In this document: piece after piece, positions 26,655 through 35,500 of the stretch | How positions within the stretch are numbered: the stretch's first letter is position 1 | How the letters are laid out: the number at the start of each line of letters is the position of its first letter | Assembly: GCA_946406145.1 (NCBI GenBank) | Contig: CAMJJL010000005.1 | Location: forward strand, 1-61,038 | Length of the DNA: 61,038 nt | Origin: an uncultured Clostridia bacterium | GTDB taxonomy: Bacteria > Bacillota > Clostridia > Oscillospirales > Acutalibacteraceae | Direction of reading: 5' to 3' | Translations under genes and position numbers: made by a program | The notes under the pieces: model-generated | The model's database searches: none | What the model was told of the DNA's origin: nothing | Seen by the model: the letters and a program-made list of their open reading frames with translations, nothing else

Positions 26655-26710
26655 GAGCCGTATACCTCCGGCTCACTTTCTATTATACGAGTTTGGGAGA
26701 GCAGACGCAA
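26655..26710 (-). promoter_or_regulatory. TetR-gene promoter with inverted repeat
   Basis: Minus strand TTGCGT (26710-26705), 17-base spacer, TATAAT (26687-26682). Just downstream lies GAGCCG-8-CGGCTC (26674-26655), placed as an autoregulatory operator would be. Confidence 0.6.
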
Positions 26711-26739
26711 GGCTTTTTGGTGATTTATGTTGATGAAAA

Positions 26740-26781
26740 CAGATAACGGCGGCACCCGATGATGAGTGTCGCCGCTACCTG
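26740..26781 (-). terminator. Probable terminator of the VTC/DUF4956 transcript
   Basis: Minus strand CAGGTAGCGGCGACAC pairs with GTGCCGCCGTTATCTG, followed by TTTTC. It lies about 125 bases after the DUF4956 stop. Confidence 0.55.
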
Positions 26782-26905
26782 TTTGGATATATCGTTAGAG
26801 GAGTAGAGGGTTAGGTTTTGTATCTGTCGATGATATCCTGAGTGATGAAATGAAGAAGAAAAACATGCTTGCTGTTGTGATCTGATCTTGTGTTTTGATG
26901 AAGTA

Positions 26906-27571
26906 TCAAAGCTCGGTTTCGTTCTTGGCTCTGCCGCAGGATACGGGCAGATTGCCGTTGCGTGCGCGGATCGCGTCGATGAACGCCTTCTCGTTCTTGT
27001 CCTTTTTCATGGAGATATGGTATCTGAGCTCATAGACACTGCCCATCTGGACGGTCTTGACGGTGATGACCTCGTTCTTGGTGGTGAATTCCTTGAAGAT
27101 GTCGTCGAAGAGGCCTTCATAGTCAAGGTTCTCGGGGATCTCAATGCGCAGTTCTTTCTTGGTTGTGTTGCCGAAGGGAGTGGCAAAGAGAATGATCCAG
27201 ACGATGCACACGACGACTGCCGCGAATACCGCGAAGGTGATATAACCGCCGCCGCACGCCAGACCGATCGCCATGGAGAGCATGATTGCCAGCAGCTCGC
27301 GTGAGGAGCCGGGCTGGGAGCGGAAGCGCACCAGTGAGAATACACCGAGTACCGCGATGCCCGCGCCTGCGGACAGTCCGTTGACCATCATGATCAGCAT
27401 GGCTACGATCGCGGGGATGATGGTGAGTGTGACGGCAAAGCTCTTGGAGCAATAGCTCTTAAAGCGGTAAACGTAGGATGAGATGAAGCCGAGCACGAGC
27501 GCTGTGCCTGCTGCGATGAGTCCCTGTACCAGGGTGATGCTGTCGCCTGAAAAAATGGTGTTGAATGTCAT
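26906..27571 (-). CDS. DUF4956 membrane protein
   Basis: A 221-residue DUF4956 protein with four membrane helices (about 15-35, 45-65, 68-85 and 100-130) including the conserved GAGIAVLGVFSLVRFRSQPGSSRELLAIMLSMAIG core. A cytoplasmic alpha/beta tail follows. DUF4956 genes are commonly next to VTC-domain genes, as here, but their function is not established. It lies 91 bases after the VTC gene with a palindromic repeat between, and is probably cotranscribed. Confidence 0.85.
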   Translation of the reverse strand: MTFNTIFSGDSITLVQGLIAAGTALVLGFISSYVYRFKSYCSKSFAVTLTIIPAIVAMLIMMVNGLSAGAGIAVLGVFSLVRFRSQPGSSRELLAIMLSMAIGLACGGGYITFAVFAAVVVCIVWIILFATPFGNTTKKELRIEIPENLDYEGLFDDIFKEFTTKNEVITVKTVQMGSVYELRYHISMKKDKNEKAFIDAIRARNGNLPVSCGRAKNETEL

Positions 27572-27611
27572 AATCTGTTCCTCCTTTGAGAATATCCAAG
27601 TTGTTTATTTG

Positions 27612-27635
27612 TTGAGATTACCACGTCGCAATGAC
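27612..27635. repeat. GTCATTGCGA-family palindromic repeat between VTC and DUF4956 genes
   Basis: TTGAGATTACCACGTCGCAATGAC is the reverse form of GTCATTGCGAcGTGGTAATCTCAA and matches the copies at 30919, 53484 and inside pyrG. Confidence 0.7.
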
Positions 27636-27662
27636 AATTTGTATTTGTTGATGAATGTGGTA

Positions 27663-28370
27663 TCAGAAGCCTGACGCCATCTTGATTTTCTGCTGAACGT
27701 GAGCGGTGCCGAATTTGGAGAAGCTGTGGGAGAAGATGCCTCTCTCGCTGAGCGCGTGAGCCAGCCATAAGGGCATTGCGCCGGGGATCTTGATCTCCAT
27801 CAGGTAGGTTTCCTTGTCGAGCACCTTGTGACCGTCTGACTCGCTCTCGAGTCGGGTGTCGTCATAGCGTGAGGTGATGTCGCGGTCAAAGGTGATCCTG
27901 AGGTCGGGGTTATCCTTACCTGCCCATGCTACGCGGCGGTAGCTGATGAACGCCTTGGGGCTTAAGCGGTAGCGGTGCATCATGTAGTCGATCTCGACGG
28001 GAATGTTGCCCTCGAGGTGGGAGGGGAGCTTGCCTGTATTGATGTATTCATACGCTTCCCTGAGCGTCATGGAGATACGGCGCTTGTAGACGATGCCGCG
28101 GTATTTCTTCTTGATCTCAAAGAACACGGTGCTGTCGGAATCGGGTGTGCCGTAGGAGCGCAGGCGGAGCTTTTCTTTGTAGGTAGGCTTTCTCAGCGAT
28201 GTCTCGATCAGCTCGTCGTCGGCGTTGTCGAAGTAGATGTTGCGGATCTCGGTCTCGCCGTATTTGTCGATCTCCATATAGGGGGTGATCGCTTCGATCA
28301 GGGAATTATACTGCTCCTTGGTGAGCATGTATTTCTTTTCAACTCGTTGGAAGATATAAGTAAAAGCCAT
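27663..28370 (-). CDS. VTC-domain polyphosphate polymerase-like protein
   Basis: A 235-residue VTC-domain protein of the triphosphate tunnel metalloenzyme type. In yeast this domain makes polyphosphate from ATP. Visible elements are RVEKKYMLT (basic tunnel strand), YKEKLRLRSYG, FFEIKKKYRGIVYKRR and the C-terminal ETYLMEIKIPG strand. No SPX or membrane domain is present, so the neighbouring DUF4956 protein may provide the membrane partner. The start ATG 28370 has AAGGAGA upstream; the longer frame lacks support. Polyphosphate synthesis by bacterial VTC proteins is inferred. Confidence 0.85.
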   Translation of the reverse strand: MAFTYIFQRVEKKYMLTKEQYNSLIEAITPYMEIDKYGETEIRNIYFDNADDELIETSLRKPTYKEKLRLRSYGTPDSDSTVFFEIKKKYRGIVYKRRISMTLREAYEYINTGKLPSHLEGNIPVEIDYMMHRYRLSPKAFISYRRVAWAGKDNPDLRITFDRDITSRYDDTRLESESDGHKVLDKETYLMEIKIPGAMPLWLAHALSERGIFSHSFSKFGTAHVQQKIKMASGF

Positions 28371-28436
28371 GGTGATTCTCCTTTCCTTTATCGATCTTAA
28401 CCGATCGGATTTGTTTGTGCTCTTGATGTTATGGTT

Positions 28437-28465
28437 ATAGTATACGGGGGCTTTGTGTGAGTAAA
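28437..28465 (-). promoter_or_regulatory. Promoter of the VTC/DUF4956 genes
   Basis: Minus strand TTTACT (28465-28460), 17-base spacer, TACTAT (28442-28437). Confidence 0.55.
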
Positions 28466-28522
28466 ATGTTGGAATTATGAACAAACTATGAACGGAACGG
28501 GGAGTTTGTGTGAAATAATATA

Positions 28523-28554
28523 AGAGCCTCTCAAAATGTTTCTTGAGAGGCTCT
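28523..28554. repeat. Perfect 11-bp hairpin without T-tract
   Basis: AGAGCCTCTCA (28523-28533) and TGAGAGGCTCT (28544-28554) around a 10-base loop. Without a T-tract it is not a standard terminator. Confidence 0.6.
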
Positions 28555-28641
28555 CTGTCTATAGAAAAAGCTATGGTTCGGCGGAAGTTGAAGCATGGCT
28601 GTATGATATGCCCATGTGAATGGGTATGATCTACAACGTCT

Positions 28642-28994
28642 TGATACCTATACCTGTACGCTTGTCATGATAGCTGTGTTTCCCATATATGGAATGAAGA
28701 CGTGGTCACAACAAAAGCTGATTGTGAGAATCCCGGAGTTAAGATGCTGACCTATAATCCCGAGAATGTTTTTGACAACCGACTGCAGAATAAAGAGGTA
28801 TTATCCGAAGTATGAAAAACAGAAGAAGTGTTAGGTGAGATCCTAACGAATAAGGGGCAGAAAGAAAAAACAGCGGAGCTTTCGGAGAGATACCATAAGC
28901 TGATCACTCTGATCCGAGCTCGAGGGATTCCTGCAAGGCTTCCGTCTCAGGGAAAAGCTGATGACAGCGATCATATTATTCGGCAAAATGCATG
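28642..28994 (+). pseudogene. Decayed reading frame of unknown origin
   Basis: One frame reads as protein-like sequence (YNPENVFDNRLQNKEVLSEV, a TGA at about 28813, then KTEEVLGEILTNKGQKEKTA and ERYHKLITLIRARGIPARLP to TGA at 28992). It has no start codon or ribosome site. The composition suggests a former soluble protein interrupted by stops. I do not recognise the family. The rest of the 28370-29243 gap holds folded repeats and no gene that I can support. Confidence 0.35.
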
Positions 28995-29073
28995 AATAAC
29001 GAATCATCAAAAGATACAAAAATCCTTGCTTTGTAGGTATGTATGAGATATCCGTAAACCACTTCTGTTAAGA

Positions 29074-29151
29074 AGCCTGACAACAAAAGCAACTCGGAAG
29101 GGACTTTGTGACAAGGCACAATAGTCGGACTCATACTTTTGCTGTCAGGCT
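29074..29151. repeat. Cruciform-forming element
   Basis: AGCCTGACAACAAAAG (29074-29089) is complementary, with one mismatch, to CTTTTGCTGTCAGGCT (29136-29151). Inside it GGACTTTGTG/CACAATAGTC (29101-29126) forms a second hairpin. It could be a miniature mobile element or a structured RNA. Confidence 0.5.
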
Positions 29152-29203
29152 GAACGGAATACGGCCGGAGAGTTAACGACCGTCGTACCGACAAAAAGGT
29201 TGA

Positions 29204-29241
29204 TTGCTACGGGATGACACGTGTGTCATTCCCTCGCAACG
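29204..29241. repeat. Palindromic repeat at the end of pyrG
   Basis: GATTGCTAC, then GGGATGACACGTGTGTCATTCCC (29211-29233), then TCGCAACGAC: a half-copy of the GTCATTGCGAGG family centred on a strong palindrome. It follows the pyrG stop and could double as its terminator, but no T-tract is present. Confidence 0.6.
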
Positions 29242-29243
29242 AC

Positions 29244-30896
29244 TTATTGTAATGCCGCTTTGATGAAGGCTGAAAACAGCGGATGCGGCTTGTTGGGGCG
29301 AGATTTGAACTCGGGGTGATACTGCACGCCGACGTAGAACGGGCGGTCGCTGAGCTCGACCGTTTCGACCAGTCTGCCGTCGGGAGATAAGCCCGACAAC
29401 ACCAGTCCCGCGTTTTGCAGCGCATCGCGATACTCGTTGTTGAACTCGTAGCGATGGCGGTGACGCTCGGAAATCATCGGAGCGGCATTATCGCTTTGTG
29501 GGATTGCCGCGGTCGTGGGCTCCCTCGCAATGACAGCGTTTTCAAAATATGCTCTGTACATGGTCGTGTTCTTCTGCACGATGCACGGATATGCGCCGAG
29601 GCGCAGGGTGCCGCCCTTATCGATCTCGTCATTCTGACCGGGCATATAATCGATTACCTTTGGGACATTCTGAGCGAACTCTCCGGAGTTCGCTTTTTCA
29701 ATGCCCGCGACATTCCTCGCGTATTCGATGACCGCGATCTGCATCCCCAGACAGATACCAAAGTAGGGCATCTCATGCTCTCTGGCGTATTGCGCCGCGA
29801 TGATCATGCCCTCGATCCCACGCTGACCGAAGCCGCCCGGAACGATGATACCGTCGATCTCACCGAGAATACGATCGGCATTGCCTGCCGTGATGCTCTC
29901 CGAGTCGATCCAGCTGATATCGACCGACGCGCCCTGATAGTAGCCCGCGTGGCGGAGCGCTTCGGCTACGCTGAGATAAGCGTCGTGCAGCTCGACATAC
30001 TTGCCGACCAGACCGATCTTCACTACCCTCTCGCGCGTTTTGATGCGCTCGACCATATGCTCCCAGTCGCTGAGATCAGGCTTGTGAGATTTCAGATTCA
30101 GCTCGCGGCATACGATATCGGAGAGGTGCGCTTTTTCGAGCATCAAGGGCGCTTCATACAGCACCGGCAGGGTGAGATTCTCGATCACACAGTCAGGCCA
30201 TACGTTGCAGAAGCCCGCGATCTTATCAAAGATCGCTTTGTCGGTGATTGGCTCATCGGTGCGCAGGATGATGATATCGGGCGATACGCCGAGACCCTGC
30301 AACTCTTTCACAGAGTGCTGTGTAGGTTTACTTTTATGCTCACCGGACGCTTTGAGATACGGCACGAGGGTGACATGGATGTACAGGCGGTTGTCCTCGC
30401 CGACCTCGTGACCGATCTGTCGGATCGCCTCGATGAAGGGCTGGCTCTCGATATCGCCGATGGTGCCGCCGATCTCGGTGATGACCACATCCGCGTCAGT
30501 CTTTTTGCCGACGCTATAGATGAATCGCTTGATCTCATCCGTGATATGCGGGATCACCTGTACCGTCTTGCCGAGATACTCGCCGTGACGCTCTTTGTTG
30601 AGCACATTCGAGTAGACCTTGCCGGTGGTGAGATTGCTGTATTTGTTCAGATTCTCGTCGATAAACCGCTCATAATGACCCAGATCGAGATCGGTCTCGG
30701 CGCCGTCCTCGGTCACATAGACCTCGCCGTGCTGATACGGGCTCATGGTACCGGGATCAACATTGATGTAGGGGTCAAGCTTTTGGGCGGCGACCTTCAA
30801 GCCGCGCGCTTTCAGCAGTCTGCCGAGAGAGGCGGCGGTGATGCCTTTGCCCAGTCCCGATACAACGCCTCCGGTCACAAATATATATTTTGTCAT
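29244..30896 (-). CDS. pyrG: CTP synthase PyrG with a repeat-derived insertion
   Basis: Converts UTP to CTP using ATP and glutamine. The 550 residues comprise the synthetase domain (P-loop [17 protein letters not shown] near residue 9) and the class I glutaminase domain with Cys in FGICLGMQ and the terminal H-x-E pair in YHPEFKSRP. Start ATG 30896 follows GAAGGTG; the longer frame runs into a repeat. Between AYFEN and [12 protein letters not shown] there is an extra 20 residues starting AVIAREPTT, encoded by 29478-29537. This DNA is a copy of the GTCATTGCGAGG palindromic repeat. Without it the alignment to B. subtilis PyrG is co-linear there. The glutaminase active-site motifs are intact, so the enzyme may still work. 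Confidence 0.93.
   Translation of the reverse strand: MTKYIFVTGGVVSGLGKGITAASLGRLLKARGLKVAAQKLDPYINVDPGTMSPYQHGEVYVTEDGAETDLDLGHYERFIDENLNKYSNLTTGKVYSNVLNKERHGEYLGKTVQVIPHITDEIKRFIYSVGKKTDADVVITEIGGTIGDIESQPFIEAIRQIGHEVGEDNRLYIHVTLVPYLKASGEHKSKPTQHSVKELQGLGVSPDIIILRTDEPITDKAIFDKIAGFCNVWPDCVIENLTLPVLYEAPLMLEKAHLSDIVCRELNLKSHKPDLSDWEHMVERIKTRERVVKIGLVGKYVELHDAYLSVAEALRHAGYYQGASVDISWIDSESITAGNADRILGEIDGIIVPGGFGQRGIEGMIIAAQYAREHEMPYFGICLGMQIAVIEYARNVAGIEKANSGEFAQNVPKVIDYMPGQNDEIDKGGTLRLGAYPCIVQKNTTMYRAYFENAVIAREPTTAAIPQSDNAAPMISERHRHRYEFNNEYRDALQNAGLVLSGLSPDGRLVETVELSDRPFYVGVQYHPEFKSRPNKPHPLFSAFIKAALQ
29478..29537 (-). repeat. Palindromic repeat inserted in frame in pyrG
   Basis: Minus strand GTCATTGCGAGGGAGCCCAC followed by GACCGCGGCAATCCC (29534-29500) matches the intergenic copy at 53484 (GTCATTGCGAGG...CGCGGCAATCTCA). 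It is 60 bases long, a multiple of three, and keeps the frame open. Confidence 0.75.
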
Positions 30897-30918
30897 ACAT
30901 ACACCTTCTTCTATGAAT

Positions 30919-31010
30919 GTCATTGCGAAGCCGCAAAGCGGCTGTGGCAATCTCAACCGATTATCAAATAGGGAGATTCCCACGTCGGCAAAGCCTCCTC
31001 GGAATGACTG
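30919..31010. repeat. Full GTCATTGCGA-family palindromic element upstream of pyrG
   Basis: GTCATTGCGAAGCCGCAAAG opens the element and GGCAAAGCCTCCTCGGAATGAC closes it, with GGCAATCTCAACC and GGGAGATTCCCAC forming the inner arms. It fills the 120-base space between gltD and pyrG. Confidence 0.75.
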
Positions 31011-31015
31011 TATAT

Positions 31016-32500
31016 TTATAGATTTGTATATCCCATCAGGCTTTCATCCACCTCGCGGGCGCAGTCTCTGCCCTCGCGGATCGCCCATACCACCAGCGAC
31101 TGGCCGCGGTGCATATCGCCTGCCGTGAACACCCTGTCGACTGAAGTCTTATGACTGCCTGTTTCTGTCTGCACATTCGTCCTGCCGTCGACCGCTACGC
31201 CGAACGCCTCGGTGATATAGCTCTCACTGCCCAAGAAGCCTGCCGCGATCAACAGCAGATCGACGTTGATCGTGTATTCGCTTCCATCGATCGGTACCAT
31301 TCTCAGCCGTCCGGTCGCTTCATCCTTCTCGGCGTTCAGCTTCACGAGCACCGCTTGTTTGAGCTTTCCGTTCTTATCGCTGATCAGCTTTTTTACGGTC
31401 GTCTGATACACTCTCGGATCACTTCCGTAGACCGCCGTCGCTTCCTCCTGACCGTAATCGGTCTTGCACACGCGCGGCCATTCCGGCCACGGATTGTCCT
31501 CTGTGCGAGCGTCGGGGAGCTTGGGCATCATTTCGAGCTGGATGACGCTCTTCGCGCCGTGACGAACGCAGGTGCCGACGCAGTCGTTGCCTGTATCACC
31601 GCCTCCGACGATCAGAACGTTCTTGTCCTTTGCGGAGATATAGGTACCTTCCTGCAAGCCGTTGTCGAGCAGTGCCTTGGTGGTGGATCGCAAAAAATCG
31701 ACCGCAAAGTATACGCCGTCCGCTTCTCGTCCTTCGACCGCGATATCGCGCGGATGTGAAGCGCCGCACGCGAGGATCACACGGTCATACTCGGCGAGCA
31801 GTTCTTCGGCAGATACATCAACGCCGACGTTGACATTTGTTTTGAATGTAACGCCCTCGGCTTTCATCACGTTGATCTTGCGCTCGATGATGTGCTTTTC
31901 GAGCTTCATATTCGGGATACCGTACATCAGCAGTCCGCCGACGCGGTCGCTCCGCTCATACACTGTGACAGAATGACCGCGTCGGTTGAGCTGATCGGCG
32001 GCAGCGAGTCCCGAGGGACCGGAGCCGATGACCGCGATCTTCTTCCCTGTCCGCTGCTTCGGCGGCATTGGCTCTGCCCAGCCCTTTTGATATGCCGTTT
32101 CGATGATATCATATTCATTGGCGCGAACCGTGACAGGATCGCCGTTTGCGCCGCAGGTACATGCCTTTTCACATAAGGCAGGACACACGCGCGAGGTGAA
32201 CTCGGGAAAGCTGTTGGTCATTTTCAGCCGATGGTACGCCTGTTTCCATGCGCCGAGACTGACGAGATTATTCCATTCGGGGATCAGGTTGTTCAGCGGA
32301 CAGCCCGACACCATGCCGTTGATCGGCAGTCCTGCCTGACAGAACGGCACGCCGCAGTGCATACAGCGCTCGCCTTGACGCTTGCGATCCGCTTCACTGA
32401 TCGGGGTGTGGAACTCGTTAAAATGTTTGATGCGTTCCTCCGCGGAACAGGCAGGGTTATCCTGTCGTGTATATTCCATAAATCCGTTGGGATTTCCCAT
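31016..32500 (-). CDS. gltD: Glutamate synthase small (beta) subunit
   Basis: FAD/NADPH subunit that feeds electrons to GltB through 4Fe-4S clusters. The 494 residues start with a cysteine-rich part ([11 protein letters not shown] and [17 protein letters not shown]) and contain [24 protein letters not shown] for FAD and [17 protein letters not shown] for NADPH. It ends with [26 protein letters not shown] lies nine bases upstream of the ATG. It follows gltB by 13 bases, giving the complete NADPH-GOGAT heterodimer. Confidence 0.93.
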   Translation of the reverse strand: MGNPNGFMEYTRQDNPACSAEERIKHFNEFHTPISEADRKRQGERCMHCGVPFCQAGLPINGMVSGCPLNNLIPEWNNLVSLGAWKQAYHRLKMTNSFPEFTSRVCPALCEKACTCGANGDPVTVRANEYDIIETAYQKGWAEPMPPKQRTGKKIAVIGSGPSGLAAADQLNRRGHSVTVYERSDRVGGLLMYGIPNMKLEKHIIERKINVMKAEGVTFKTNVNVGVDVSAEELLAEYDRVILACGASHPRDIAVEGREADGVYFAVDFLRSTTKALLDNGLQEGTYISAKDKNVLIVGGGDTGNDCVGTCVRHGAKSVIQLEMMPKLPDARTEDNPWPEWPRVCKTDYGQEEATAVYGSDPRVYQTTVKKLISDKNGKLKQAVLVKLNAEKDEATGRLRMVPIDGSEYTINVDLLLIAAGFLGSESYITEAFGVAVDGRTNVQTETGSHKTSVDRVFTAGDMHRGQSLVVWAIREGRDCAREVDESLMGYTNL

Positions 32501-32513
32501 ACTGCACTCCTCC

Positions 32514-35500
32514 TTATCTCGAGCGGATCAGCTGATAGAAGGCTTCGATCTTCGCGCTGTCCTCATCAAGACCGCTCTTCTTGCCTTCTTCGATCGCTTC
32601 GGTGATGATCCTGTAATCGTGAGGGATGATCCTTTTGAACTTCGGCAAATAGTTATCGAAGTCGCTGAGAATTCGTTTGCCCTTTTCGGAGCCTGTCGCC
32701 TCCACGTGCTCTGTGATCAGCGCTCTGAGCTCGTCGATATCCTTTTGCTCGTTCAGCTCCGAGCACTCGACCAGCTCCTTATTCAGCCGCTTGTACAGGT
32801 GGTGGTGTTCATCCAGTACATAGGCGACGCCGCCCGACATACCGGCGGCAAAATTCTTGCCGGTACTGCCGAGGATGACGACCTTGCCGCCTGTCATATA
32901 TTCGCATCCGTGCTCGCCGACGCCCTCGACGACAGCCGTCGCGCCCGAATTGCGTACACAGAAGCGTTCGCCCGCGATACCGTTGATAAACGCCTTGCCG
33001 CTCGTCGCGCCATAGAGAGCGACGTTGCCGACGATGATGTTTTCCTCTGCTTTGAAGCGACTGTTTTCATCGGGATAAACGATCAGCTTACCGCCCGATA
33101 AGCCTTTTCCAAAATAGTCGTTGCTGTCGCCTTTGAGCTCCATCGTCAAGCCCTTCGGGATAAACGCGCCGAAGCTCTGACCGCCCGAGCCGTTGCAGAT
33201 GATCCGATAGGTATCGTCATTGAGATCCTCGCCGTACTTTTTGGTGATCTCGGAACCGAACGCCGCACCGAGAGAGCGATCGGTATTGCGGACGTCGATC
33301 TCGAGCTTTGCCGGCTTGCCCTCGCGGAATGCCTTTTTGAACCCTTTGATGATGACCTTTTCATCCAGTGTATCGGAGAGCTTGAAGTCATAGAGGTCTT
33401 TTTCATGATAGCTGATCGGTACCGTGTCAAGGCTGTGATCGAGAATCGCAGACACATTGATCTGACGTTCACGCTCAGAGAGATCGGCTCGCTTCTTCAA
33501 AAGATCCTTTCGACCGATCAGCTCGTCGATGGTACGCACGCCCAGCCGCGCCATATACTCGCGCAGTTCTTCGGCGATGAAGCGCATGAAATTGACGACA
33601 TATTCCGGCTTGCCCATGAACCGTTTTCTCAGCTCGGGATTCTGTGTCGCCACACCGAAGGGGCAGGTGTCGAGGTTGCAGACGCGCATCATCGCGCAGC
33701 CTAAGGTCACCAGCGGGGCGGTCGCAAAGCCGAATTCCTCCGCGCCGAGGATCGCCGCGATCGCGACGTCACGACCTGTCATCAGCTTGCCGTCCGTTTC
33801 GATGACGACCTTGTTTCTCAGTCCGTTGAGCAGGAGCGTTTGGTGCGCTTCGGCAAGACCGAGCTCCCACGGCAGTCCCGCGTTATAGATCGAGCTGCGC
33901 GGCGCGGCGCCTGTACCGCCGTCATAACCTGAGATCAGGATGACCTGCGCGCCTGCCTTCGCCACGCCTGCGGCTACGGTTCCTACGCCCGCTTCGGATA
34001 CGAGCTTGACGGAGATGCGCGCCTTTTTATTCGCGTTTTTCAGATCGTAGATCAGCTGTGCCAGATCCTCAATCGAATAGATATCATGATGCGGCGGCGG
34101 TGAAATCAGCGACACGCCCGGGGTGGAATGGCGTGTTTTCGCGATCCACGGATAGACCTTCATCCCCGGCAGATGACCGCCCTCGCCGGGCTTTGCGCCC
34201 TGTGCCATTTTGATCTGGAGCTCATCGGCAGAGTTGAGATAGGTCGAGGTCACGCCGAAGCGACCGGACGCTACCTGCTTGATTGCCGAGCAACGGTTAT
34301 GCTTGGTGCCCTTTGTCGCTAACCTCTCGGGGCTTTCACCGCCCTCGCCGGAGTTCGACTTGCCGCCTAACATATTCATTGCGAGCGCCAACGCTTCATG
34401 CGCCTCCTGAGAGATCGAGCCGTAGGACATGGCGCCCGTTTTGAAGCGCTTCACGATACTGTCGACGCTTTCGACTTCGTCGAGCGGGATCGGCGTATCG
34501 GCAAAGTTAAAATCAAATAATCCGCGGATGCTGACCGGCTGCATTTCTTCATCGAGCATACGGGAGTATTTCTTGAACAGCTTGTAATCATTGTTCCTTG
34601 TCGCCGCCTGTAAAGCGTGGATCGTCTGCGGATTGTAGAGGTGCTCTTCCTTACCGCTGCGGCTCTTATGACTGCCGCGCGATTCGAGTTCCTCGCTCAC
34701 CGCCAGTCCGAGCGGATCAAATGCCGCCGAATGCAGACGGTCGACATTCCGCTCGATATCCTCGAGCGTGATACCGCCGATTCGGCTGACCGTGCCCGTG
34801 AAATAGTCGTCGATCAGCTTGTCGCTCAGTCCCAGCGCCTCAAAGTTCTTGGAGCCCTGATAGGATTGCAGGGTCGAGATACCCATTTTGGACGCGATCT
34901 TGACGATACCGTGCAGCACGGCGTTGTTGTAATCCTCGATCGCCGCGTAGTAATCTTTGTCGAGCAACTCGTCGTGGATCAGTTCATGGATCGTTTCGAG
35001 CGCCAGATACGGGTTGACCGCGCTTGCGCCGTAGGCGAGCAGGGTCGCAAAGTGATGCACCTCTCTCGGCTCACCGCTTTCGAGCACGATGGAGAGAGCG
35101 GTTCTGCGCTTTGTGGCAACCAAATGCTGGTGCAGAGCCGATACCGCGAGCAGTGACGGGATCGCCAGATGGTTTTCATCCACGCCCCTGTCGGAAAGGA
35201 TCAGGATATTCGCGCCCGCGGCGCTCGCTTTATCCGCTTCCACATACAGGCGGCGTATCGCCTTGCTGAGTTTGGTGTTCTTATAATACAGGATCGGGAT
35301 CTCCGCGACCTTGAAGCCGGGCAGATTCATCCTCTTGAGCTTGAGCAGTCCGGTGGAGGTCAGGATCGGGTTGACGACCTTGATGACCTTGCAGTTATCC
35401 GCCTTTTCCTCCAGCAGGTTGCCGTCCTTACCGATATAGATCGTAGTCGAAGTGACGATCTTTTCGCGCAGTGCGTCAATCGGAGGGTTGGTCACCTGCG

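Noticed and set aside
29415..30971. 518-residue plus-strand open frame
   Set aside because: It is antisense to pyrG, with no homology features or ribosome site; an artefact of codon bias.
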